From: Chelonoidis abingdonii
Taxonomy: Eukaryota > Chordata > Testudines > Testudinidae
NCBI RefSeq assembly: GCF_003597395.2
Contig: NC_133770.1
Span: 19,218,063 to 19,282,062, forward strand
DNA length: 64,000 nucleotides
Reading direction: 5' to 3'
Under the pieces are notes generated by a model. That model saw only the letters and a program-made list of their open reading frames with translations, made no database searches and was not told the origin of the DNA. Numbering within the stretch: position 1 is the stretch's first letter; each line of letters starts with the position of its first letter. Positions 45,559-55,774 of the stretch are shown here, one piece after another. A program made the position numbers and the translations under genes.

Positions 45559-48076
45559 GTGAGTGAAAAATATACATTAGCCTACTCAAAAAAAATTGTA
45601 ATGGTAAAAAATAAATTATAAGCAGGTGCTCTATTTCAGGACAAATGACTAGCTGCATGTGCATTATCTGATCAAACTTAACAATGTAGAATTTGATTGT
45701 ATATGCTTTCTTCTTTGCAAATTAATTTCATTGTAACACATTTTTGGTAGGCACATTTAGCTTCAATTTGATATAGTATGAGAAAAGTTGTAGAGAATTT
45801 GAACGAGAAGGAGTGTTTGTATGTAGAAAACACTTGCGAATACCAGCCTAATTTCTTCTATATCCTTTAAAAAATAGATTTACTGTAACCTGTGTATAGA
45901 ATAGCATTTTTTCACTCTCTTTCCACTGAAACTGTATTTCAGAGCTAAGGGTAAGGCTGGTATGAAAAGTAAAACACAGTCTGAAGCAATCTTAGTTTTA
46001 CCTTCTTGGAAAGTGGAACAAAATAGAACTGTCAGCTTAAGGGGGGGGAAGTTTGAAAAAGCGGAAGTATTTTTTCTTGCCATTGATAATGAAGAATTTT
46101 TGAGATTATCAAGGAATACATAATCTGCATTACCCATACTGATATTATACACATTTCAAATTTACATTGTTATCCACTGCAGTGGTCAAATGAACTCGAT
46201 TCTGATATCATAGCATCTTAATCCTAATAGCTCTTGCATAGTTTGTGGGATTGTAATACTATCACAGAGAAATCATATAGATTATTCTTTGGAATAAGTA
46301 GTCTTAATTTGATGCAACAAGTGAAATGGTTACATCTGTCATGTCTCCTGAACTATTTTCTTCAGTTTTGATGGAACAGATTTGAGGAATACATATGACA
46401 TAAACATGGATTGCTTTAGGAAAGCTTTGAGATAAATTATCTGTATCTGTGTTATCTGTATGTGTTCAGAATATGGGAACTGGTATCACTTAATGAAAGT
46501 GCATAAAGTGGCTTGCATACAGTTATTAAATAGCATATATATTTTCAGTGACCTGAAATCATTTTGATTTACTTCACAATATTGATTTGGCTGTTTAACA
46601 TTAGCTGTGATATTAGCTGGGAAATTGATGATTTTCATGATTATACAGCTATTTGTAATCAAGAGCAGAGTAATATGGGATTTCCTATTTTAAACAGTCT
46701 ATCTTGCAAAGACAGTGATGTGTTTATTTAGGTATTTGTTTATAGGAAAATATGCATTACTGCTTGAGTGAAAATTACATTTTAATCACCAAACCATGTT
46801 TCAGTTGTGCAGAACAGAAACTATTTCCTCGAAAATTAAGGCATATCCATTACACATAAGTAGACATTATATCATATTAAGTGACATGAGATAATTACTG
46901 CTGTCAAAGCATAGCACTTAAACGGGCTTAGGAAGCAGTTTTATTTTAAGAAGGCAAGATGCCCTCCTTGAATAGAAATATTTTATTTACATATAACTTT
47001 TTATAGTGTTCTGCTGCTCAGCACTTCATCTTTTAGCATCGGAAAAGCTGGAAACTCTTTGTAAGAGCTGTTCAATTGTAAGAACTTAAGCTTCCTTTAT
47101 TTAGTGCACATACTGCCTACCTACCTGAAGCTCTTGTGCCATTTCCATCACCCTGGTATCTGGTATTTTAAAGCTACATAGTTCGAAATTAATTTCTGGA
47201 AAGGAAGTTTCAGTTTTCAGTTTTATTGTTTGCGTTTTTTCCCTACTTCGGACTATTCCAACTAGAAATACACTCAACCCTTGCGGAGAGTTATTATGGC
47301 TGGAAGTAGACTATAATAGATGGACATTTTACCATGAAGCATTTACAGTTATAACAGACCATAATATATTTAAGCAGAAGATTATATATCTGAATAATAT
47401 GGCACACGCTTCCTTCACCCACTTAACTCTGACCCTTAACTTGCTCAGTGTTGATGGCTATATGAAAGTCATGTTTTACATAATACTGATCATTAACATT
47501 CCAAACAGTAGCTCTCCAGAGTTCTTCCCACCCTGTGGAATACAGTAGTAAACTGAATCCAATACCAGATAAACTAAATCCTTAATTGTTTTGTGATGAT
47601 GAATTTACGGAATGATTGCAGAAAGATTTAGAGAGCCTTCTCCTTAGCAGGTGTAAATAGTATAGCTACATTGAAACCAATGCAGTTACGCTGTTTTATG
47701 CCAATTGAGAGTGTGGTCCATATCATTACTTATCAACTCCCCTTTTAAAATGTATTAATAGCAATGATAATAATAATTGAATGCAGGAAGTGTTTTTTAA
47801 AATAAGAAAAGTTTCAGAGATAATTCTGAAGTACTATCTCAAATTAATTAAATTAAAACAATACTTGAATATTATCGATTACATTCACATCATAAAAGAA
47901 AAGTATGTGTTACTGAATAAACATCTAATTTAAATCAGCAAAAGGCAGTGAAACTTTGCCTTTATCCTTTCCTCCGATGTCCATTGAAGTCAATGGAAAA
48001 CCTCCTATTCTCCTCAGTTGAGTCTGAAATCAGGCCCCTGGATGCACTCTGGTTTCCAAAAAGTGGATGATTTATA

Positions 48077-48172
48077 TGATGGCCGATTTTTCAAAAGTGC
48101 TGAGCACTCAGCCGCTCCCATTGAGGACAATAGGAGTGGCTGGATGCTGAGGATTTAAAAAATCTAGCCACA
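48077..48172. repeat. short fold-back repeat
   Basis: The sequence gatttttcaaaagtgctgag ... gctcccattgaggacaatag gagtggctggatgctgag ... aaaaaatctagcc is palindromic around a ccattgaNNacaatag centre. Confidence 0.6.
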
Positions 48173-49231
48173 TTTGTGCTGCACAGCTAGACTAATTGAG
48201 GACAGAGGGACAATTTTACTGCTGCTATAAATCTGAAGAAACATTTAATCAGGGCTACATTTGTCCCAAGGTTGGCGGTGGGAAGAAACCCTACTGTGTT
48301 TGATTCTGAGTGTGTTTGCTTTAAAAAAAATCTGTTTGTAGTAATTAAAAAGATTGAAGATTATAATTAATTTACATATGGTGGTGTCTTGAGGATTCAG
48401 TAGTAACGTTTGTTAATGTGAGAGAAGTGTTTAGTTAACATTTGTTCCATGCTTTGATACACAGGGCTAAGTATTTAGTTGTAAAAAAGAAAAGGAATTG
48501 TCATGGAATCATATGAAAATTGATATGAAAGGATATAACAGCTTCTTTAAGGTCACTGCAGGCTCTTCTGTAAGCCTTTAATTAGAAAACATTTAAAGCA
48601 TGCATTATTTACGCAATAGAATACCCCACTGTGAATGTGCACATAAGCATTTAAGCGCTATTTTAAAATCGATTTTGACCCGATAGAAAAGAACAGCTAT
48701 AAAAAAAGCTATTTTGTGCCAAGTTTTTGAAAGGGATACATACACAGTAAACATGCATTATAACTCCCCCGCACCCCTCCCTGGCCCCCCAAAATCCCAA
48801 CCCTATAATTTATTTAGAAAAATACTGATGGTGCTGGGTTAAGGCAATAGCCACTCTTCAACATATAGCTCAAGGAACCATCAAGGTTTCCATCAGAAAC
48901 CTGTATTTTTCCACCTTTATAATTTGTTCATAAATCTGTTTTAAGTTGAAAATTGGTATAAAAAGCATCAACCCTGAAGCAATTTCTCTATCTGTCTTTT
49001 TCTCTCCACCTTCAAAAAACAGTCCATGGGCTAGCTGCTTTTCAGTAATATGTACAGAGAAGAAGAGTGATGACCCTGATGTTCCTAAATCCTCACAACC
49101 CCTCTTATTGAAACATTTTTTTAATTCTGTCACACTTTTAAAAATACACCCCAATCCAAAAAAGGTTAAAAATTTCAACTCAGTACAGGCCCAATCCTGT
49201 CGTCCTGATTTAGTGAAAACATCGTGACTAC

Positions 49232-49335
49232 AGTGAGAGAGACAAGGTGGGTGAGGTAATATCTTTTATTGGGCCAACTGCTGTTGGTGAAAGAGACAAA
49301 CTTTCAAGCTACGCAGCACACTTCTTTAAGTGACT
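49232..49335 (+). repeat. arm of reptilian fold-back repeat
   Basis: The sequence gagagacaaggtgggtgagg taatatcttttattgggcca and ctgttggtgaaagagacaaa ctttcaagctacgcagc is the same arm as at 21079. Confidence 0.7.
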
Positions 49336-49512
49336 GTAATGGGAGTTTTAACTGACTGCCTTTCCATTTGATGGATGTTGCCCTCTACTGTCTCTCTCAC
49401 AGATTAAAGGAGCTGCTCCTGATTAGTTACTAAAGGAGACCTCCCTTAGCTCATGTAGCACACTCCTGTGGTTTTTGTGTTGAAGGAGCAGGGTTCTAAT
49501 ACATATTCCCCT

Positions 49513-49758
49513 AAGGGCATATCTACAAGGAATACTCCAGAAAGTTAAGGTGAATTAACTAAAGAGCTGAAGTGAATTAAACCCCATGTGTGGAATCTCT
49601 TACTCAGGGTGACTTTATCCTCAGTTACACTGAATTAAAGCCACTTTGCTACTGAATGAAAGCATCCATGGGGATGAAGAGAGAGTTCACACAGCTTAAT
49701 TTATGCACCTTGACTTCATACCTTTAGTAGATTCATCTTAATTTTCCTAGGTGCCCCC
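49513..49758. mobile_element. palindromic MITE
   Basis: The left text gggcatatctacaaggaata ... agttaaggtgaattaactaa and the complement of the right text (gggcacctaggaaaattaag atgaatctactaaagg) align along most of their length. This indicates a fold-back MITE of the 'gggcatgtctac' type. No clear duplication. Confidence 0.5.
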
Positions 49759-51830
49759 AGGTAGCCAAGTTTCATGAGTGTGACTTTATATAATTGTTGT
49801 GTCCATTTGTCTGTAGCATATCAAATAATTAGCAATAGGTTGCAGGGGCAACTCTGCTGAGAATTCTGTTGCATTCATGGGTTCAGAGTCTGCCTTTTCC
49901 ACAATAGCTTGACTTCTGCATGAGCCATAACCCCCCCCGTCCAAAGGAGATGTGAGTACGTAGGATAAGTTAGTGGCGCAAGACTTACACATGGACATAC
50001 GATAGTTTTGAAGGGAGCATGTTGCATAGAGCATCTGCTCCTTGGTTCCTCTTCCTCCTTTCCCAGTGGTGGTTGCTAAGGAGGGGCTCACGGGACTAAG
50101 GTCCACCAGTTAAATAGCCTCTCCTTAATTAAGGAGGTGCCTTTCTTTTCTGTCATCTGTCAAGCAGGACCATGGAGAAAGCAAGAATGGGTGGGAGAGA
50201 ATAGGAGATGAAAAGAGGGACTGGAGGGTTCTCACTCTTCAGTGCAGCAGCATAGAGGCAGGCTGGGAGGGGCCAGCAGCCTCCAGGAGACCTCCTCCCT
50301 CCTCCATTGGCAGCATGCAGAGATCACACTCATTGGTGTGCATCTTCTCCAGGGCAGAATCAGAGTAGCCTCCCCAGAGCATTAACGCAGGCACAGAACC
50401 CCGCTACGCCTGCACAGGGAAGGAGACTGCTGAGCTTGAGCAGAGAGAGTGAGGAGACAGCCGATAGGGGCTGGTGGTCAGGGTGGGAAAAGGCTCTGAC
50501 TGCCCAGGGAAAGGAGTGAGGGTGTGTGTGTGACCTGGCTTGGGAGATGGGCAAAATAGAGGAAAGAGCAGTGGGAGCAGAGCAGGGAAGCTATAGGGGG
50601 TGGTATCAGAATGCCTTTACTGGGGAGGAGCAAAGGGAAGACCTGCTCCCCAGGCTGGTTGGTGTTGGGTTGATTGATTTTATCTGGGAGATTGGAAATA
50701 TTTATGGAGGGGCAGAAATGTATTGAGGGGGGTAGGCCAGTATCCAAGGCCCCCCCACTCCCCATGGCCAACTCTTATTTTGAGCGTCAGTCCCCACTTC
50801 TTGAAATCCCACATGTGGTGCGTATAGAGTAAAGATCAGGATTTGAGAGCCCCCCTCTCAGTGATATGAAGTAGCACATCCTGCATTCAGTTAATCTGGG
50901 ACCTGGGAAGCCAGAGGGAGATAAAGGGCATGTCTGTGTGTCCAGGGGCCTCTATGTTGTTTGGGGGAGTATAGGTCCTGGGTTAGCACTGTGGGACGAG
51001 GCTCTATATATACACCCTTAATATCACATGTTTTAAAAGTAAACAGATGATGGTATTTTTGCCTGCCAGTACATGAGAGTCGGGGGCCTGTGTTTCTCCG
51101 CTTCAAACAGCCCGTATTTTCAGGCTATGCAAAGGAACCAGAACTCTGCCCCATTAAAATGATGCCTCCAGTGTTTGTTCAAAGCCACTTGGAAAGTGTT
51201 CAGAAGAGTGAACCAGTAAAACTATTAAATATAAAACAATTTTATATAAATGGCAAATAGGTTGTTTATTTCTTTCCTTTTATGATGGTGAAAATGTCAA
51301 ATTATTTATCTGAGGGAGACTAGTTGGCACCACTACTTTGAATGCAATGCAATTTGCTGCAGAGAATGACTGAAAATAAAACATGCTTTGCTATAAAACA
51401 ATAATGCAAAATGTTTTTAATTGTTTTGCCTGGTAATTAGCTCTAGGTAAGACATTAGATGCTTTTAAAGAACATTGGTGTTACACTTCATAAAGATTAC
51501 TTTTGTTCAGCTGGGCCTATTTCCTACATGTTATGAAAATACTGGAACACACCTTAAATAAGCCAGTTCAGTAATAGTTTTAGATGCTGTTGTACGTTGC
51601 ATATTGCAGATCCTTAGTAATGTAACTATTGCAGTTCATACTTCAACATCTGACTTTTAGGGCCAGATTGTGAACTCATCTCTCATGTGAGCAGAGGGAC
51701 TTTTCATGTGAGTAACTGGTCACCATTGGGAGTAAAGAGTTCATAATCTGTCCTCAAAGTTCAGTAAAGATATTCAGTGTAAAATAAATTGAGCAAACTT
51801 CTGCAAGAATTAGTGAGTCTTGTAAGAATT
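49759..51830. other. no gene recognised
   Basis: A relatively GC-rich part (50200-50770) carries open frames on both strands, but none shows a protein signature. A fold-back-like phrase lies at 51661-51745. Confidence 0.4.
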
Positions 51831-52079
51831 AGTGGACTCTGATCAGGGTTGAAACACTTAAATCACTTGATTTTTTTATCATTGATTTAAATCAGACTTT
51901 GTAAAGATCATGTGAAAATATATCCTTCAGTGTTAGCTAGCAATGAAAAGCTATTTACATTTTCAATATAATGCAAACATATTGTGAATTTTTTGTGAGC
52001 TAATTTTTTTTTTAAATAAGGACCTAAGGTTAGGCTCCAAAGGGTGATATTTTCAAAAGCACCTAAATAACTTCGGAGG

Positions 52080-52180
52080 ACATGTTGGGTGAGGTAATAT
52101 ATTTTATTATTTTATTTATTATTTACAGATGTTGATCCAATAAAAAAATATTACCTTACCCATTTTGTCTCTCTTACAAG
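52080..52180. repeat. fold-back repeat, collapsed copy
   Basis: The left arm gttgggtgaggtaatatatt ttatt and right arm ttgatccaataaaaaaatat taccttacccattttgtctc are complementary with only a short loop between them. It is the same family as 21079. Confidence 0.6.
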
Positions 52181-52278
52181 CACAAATCCTATAGACCTCA
52201 AACTGCAAAGCAATCCCTGATGAAGGAGTATAGCCTTGTCAAAGCATTTCAGCTTTCTTAACTTGTGGAAGTCCAGTA

Positions 52279-52493
52279 CAGGTCTGTCGCATCTTACGCA
52301 CATTTAACATGCGCAATTTCAGCTTTACACGGTCGGCAAAAACAAAAAAGAGAAAAATAACAATTTTAATACTGTCCCTGTAGTGCGGGTAATTCCGCCC
52401 ACCATTCAACTCAACGTAATTTTGACTATACTTGGTTTTCGCTTTACGTACTAACCGCGGAACAGAACCCCTGCGTAAGTTGAGACTTGCCTG
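52279..52493. mobile_element. Tigger/pogo-type MITE, 215 bp
   Basis: The ends caggtctgtcgcatcttacg and the complement of the right end (caggcaagtctcaacttacg) are inverted repeats flanked by TA (52277-52278 and 52494-52495). The internal cggaacagaacccctgcg text is typical of Tigger relatives. No transposase. The open minus-strand frame crossing it is an artefact. Confidence 0.75.
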
Positions 52494-52640
52494 TATATCA
52501 GAAGGTGAGGCTGGTTGCAAATACAGCAGGGACTACTTGATTATCAAATTTGTGTTTTGAGTTTTTGTTCCCAGCAGAAGGATGTTAATGAGGTCCTGGA
52601 CTTGTCTCCTTTAGTATAGGGTGAGCATTTCAAATATGCA

Positions 52641-52737
52641 GCAAAGAATCCTGTGGCACCTTATAGACTAACAGACGTTTTGGAGCATGAGCTTTCGTGG
52701 GTGAATACCCACTTCGTCAGATGCATGCAAATATGCA
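52641..52737 (+). mobile_element. 97-bp retroposed repeat with 10-bp duplication
   Basis: The sequence gcaaagaatcctgtggcacc ttatagactaacagacgttt ... ctttcgtgggtgaataccca cttcgtcagatgcatg is a common reptilian repeat and is little diverged here. The direct repeat caaatatgca flanks it exactly at 52631-52640 and 52738-52747. The internal tgggtgaataccca is a small palindrome. Confidence 0.75.
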
Positions 52738-53133
52738 AATATGACATCTTGTGTTAGAAATAATCTCTGTGTAAAGATGAAACTCTGCTGAATAGGAAAC
52801 TAACAAATGAAACAAATACAAAACAGTCACATTAGCAATTTAACATGACTAAATGGGAAGAAAGTAAAGCACTAGCAACATGTAAATAAAAAAATCATGG
52901 TTTAAATATTAAAGATTTTTGTAAATCATGACTCCTATCCACTCTGATTCTCATTGTGACAGAAGATACTAAAAAACACCCGTAACTCATCCATTTTTAA
53001 TTCTTTATTGCTGATGAAGTACTAATGTGTGTTTATAACCATCATTGTTAGCAGTGCAAGCACACTGTATTATAAAAAATGTTGGCATTTCTATTTAGCA
53101 TTCTGATTGTGAATGAAAAGACTGGGTTTTTGA

Positions 53134-53202
53134 GGTGAAATCCTGACCCGACTGAAGTCTATGGCAGAGCTCCCATTGACCTCAATAGGATCAGAATTTC
53201 AC
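53134..53202. repeat. short fold-back repeat
   Basis: The sequence ggtgaaatcctgacccgact gaagtctatggcagagctcc cattgacctcaataggatca gaatttcac is a near palindrome of about 69 bases. Confidence 0.7.
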
Positions 53203-54145
53203 TTCTAATTTTTCCAGTAAGTGCACCCAGTTTAAAAAGTTGTGCTGTACATGAGCTTAGATGCATAGATCGCACAGTCAGGCAGTTTGAAAGATTTTAT
53301 TCTTATTCAAGTGAGATGCAACATGTATGTTCCTAAATGGTTTCATTGACAGCATTGGAAGCTCAAATGCTGCAGTTAGCCACAAAACAGGAACAAGTGA
53401 GCAGCTGCATTTGGAACTCCTTTGCTCTGCATCATCACCCGTCAGTTGGGGGGACCATTTTCAAGCACAGCACAATCTCCCTGGCCTCTCTACTGAGACT
53501 GCCAGTGTGGGATATGTTGTTCTTTGTGGTTTGGGCTTTTCTCCATAAGGCACTGCCAGAGAGAAGCCACTAGTCCATTTCATGTAGGCCTCTGGTTAAT
53601 TTCAAATGGGTCACTAGATAGCCATGATGATCTTTCAGTGGCTAGCACCCTGATTCGGAACTACAGCTGTATCTCATTATCAGACACTGGAACTAACCAG
53701 TCCTCCCCCTCATAACAAGCAAAACAGGAAACAGACCAAAGTCTTCATAAAACTTCCCTTCTTAAATGCACTGTTTAATTTTGAGACATCTGTGAAGAGC
53801 CTACTGTTGGATGGTGAGATTGTAGTTGTTGAATTAATTGGCAAACAGCTGGACTTAATTTGTTTGCATTCAGCAATCATATTTTTACCGGGGATCTTTC
53901 TCTTTTTTGTGCTGATGTGATAGCATTAAGTTATAATGCTCTGGTGATGTTACTGTGGCAAATAACTTTCTTCCTAGCTGGTTGGATGCAATATTTCCTG
54001 TGTCACAGAAGTGATTGCCTGTTACTTGTTTAAATGGTTATTTATCTGTAGTTTGGTAGTACCTGGGAGGTCCTACTGAGACTGACACCTTATCTACGTA
54101 GGTACCACAGAAAAGGTCTGCAGGATGGGGATTGCCTCACCCTAG
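53203..54145. other. no gene recognised
   Basis: Overlapping plus-strand open frames at 53327-53573 lack motifs. No repeat is identified. Confidence 0.4.
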
Positions 54146-54149
54146 GCTT

Positions 54150-54305
54150 ACAATATAAACAGACAGTAAGTGAGAAGGGAAACTGAGGCACATACAGCAT
54201 AAGTCACATGCCTAAGATCATATGGCAAGCCAGTGGCTGAATGTGAAATAGAACCCAGGTCTCTTGACTCTAATTCAAGGCTCTTCCCATGAGACCACAC
54301 TGCCA
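54150..54305 (-). repeat. MIR-type SINE, antisense
   Basis: The phrases gaaactgaggcacatacagc, gtcacatgcctaagatcata and atagaacccaggtctcttga give a clear antisense MIR core. Confidence 0.75.
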
Positions 54306-54323
54306 CTCAATAAACAGTTAGTG

Positions 54324-55153
54324 CAGGGGTCGGCAACCTTTCAGCAACGGTGTGCCGAGTCTTCATGTATAGAATTTAAGGCTTCGCGTGCCGGTAATAC
54401 ATTTTAATGTTTTTTAGACGGTCTCTTTATAAGTCTGTAATATATAACCAAACTACTGTTATATGTAAAGTAAACAAGGTTTTCAAAATGTTTCAGAAGC
54501 TTTAGTTAAAATTAAATTAAAATGCAGATCTTATCAGTTTAATGTGATCCTTGCCCTTGCTTTTCCTTGCTGAGTTTTCCAGTGTCTGATGGCATCTATT
54601 TGGATACTTTAAGCTGCACACAGGCTTCTGAGTGATCAGTTGTTAACCGGCTGGAACCCCAGATCAGCAGCTGAGATGAGTGGAGCTGGCAGCTGGTAGG
54701 GCTGAGCAAGGCAGGAGGCCTGGACCCTGTCTGGCAGGGGACCTGTGCTGAAACTCCAATCGGAAGCAAGATGAGTGGGGCTGTGGTGGGGACCCCGGCT
54801 GGCAAGGAGCCAGCAGCCAGAACCCCAGAGCGGCAGTGGGCTGAGCGGGTCAGCCCGCCCAGCTCTGGGGTTTCGGCGATGGGCTGAGCATCTCCACCCG
54901 CCTGCGCCCGCTCTGGGGTTTCGGCTGCTGGCTCCTGTTAGCTGGGGTCTCAGCCCGCTGCCAGCCTGGGATTCCTTCACCCAGGCCAGCAGCAGGCACT
55001 GAGTGGGACCAGCGGCGGGATCCGGGCTGGCAGAAGCCAGCGGTGGAAACTCCAGAGTGGCGACGGGCTGAGTGGTTCAGCCCATGCCACGTGCCATCAA
55101 AAATTGGCTCATGTGCCACCTTTGGTATGCGTGCCGTAGGTTGCTGACCCCTG
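54324..55153. mobile_element. complete non-autonomous hAT element, 830 bp
   Basis: The ends caggggtcggcaacctttca and the complement caggggtcagcaacctacgg are inverted repeats. The duplication agttagtg is exact on both sides (54316-54323 and 55154-55161). Left and right sub-terminal parts share the 'gtgccg/cgtgccg' text, and the middle (about 54640-55080) is GC-rich with decayed cagcccgcccagctctgggg-type repeats that produce spurious frames. The fragment at 13719 has the same left end. Confidence 0.93.
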
Positions 55154-55774
55154 AGTTAGTGAGTTCTGCAGAATGCATTCTGTTATAGCTCATGTGCCAG
55201 AGCAACCCTGAATGGTGGGGACGACAAAGACTGCAGCCTGAACTGGGGGTGAGGAATAGCACAGCCTGAGCTGGGACACTGAAAGGTCTTGGGTGGGTCA
55301 GTGAAGGAGCTGGCATAAAGATGTTAAGGAAGCATACTTCAGAGGAGCAGCTGATATGCTACTTCTATAGGCATAGTCTGTGCTTCCCCCACCACTATCC
55401 GGCAGCGACAAAAAGGTGCGCAGTGAATAGGAGGCAAAAACATCACTGACTGGCTGGTGCACCCTCTCTGGGCTTAAAGCATTGCAGTCAGTGCTGCATG
55501 GCCACCCTCAGTCCCTCACGTTTCTGGAGTGGTGATCATGTAGCTATGGGTGACTCCAGGGTGAGCGAATGGGGCTGGGATGCTGCCTGAAGTCTCTCTC
55601 CCCCGTCCCCTGGGCACACCAAATGGATACCCATAATTTAGCCTTAGGTGTTCCTGCTCTCTCAGCACTGGCATAAATAGGTACTGCTTCATTGGCATTG
55701 GCCCTTTGTGTTCTCTTGTTAATCATATATACACATAGGCCTATTTGTACAGTGTCTAGTCGTATTCAATCAGC

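Larger units (their letters stand above)
44650..49230. other. repeat-poor AT-rich block
   Basis: About 4.6 kb with almost no recognisable interspersed repeat, unlike the rest of the window. Exceptions are fold-backs near 47980-48039 and 48077-48172. Frames near 45880-46152 and 48870-49227 have no motifs. Low transposon density in a genome this repeat-rich can reflect constraint on regulatory DNA, but it can also be chance. Confidence 0.4.
51844..52946. mobile_element. hAT-like element carrying nested insertions
   Basis: The left end cagggttgaaacacttaaat cacttgattt and the complement of the right end (cagagtggataggagtcatg attt) are related inverted repeats rich in 'aaatcatgattt'. The flanks actctgat (51836-51843) and attctcat (52947-52954) match at 6/8. 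The interior holds a fold-back repeat (52080-52180), a Tigger-type MITE (52279-52493) and a 97-bp retroposon (52641-52737). The outer element is inferred from diverged ends. Confidence 0.5.

Noticed and set aside
48870..49227. Overlapping open frames on both strands
   Set aside because: There are no splice signals of quality and no family resemblance. The right part runs towards a known repeat arm.
52239..52520. 93-codon minus-strand frame
   Set aside because: It spans a Tigger-type MITE and its flanks and is not protein-like.
54596..55119. Several overlapping frames of 70-110 codons
   Set aside because: They come from the GC-rich core of the hAT element at 54324-55153.
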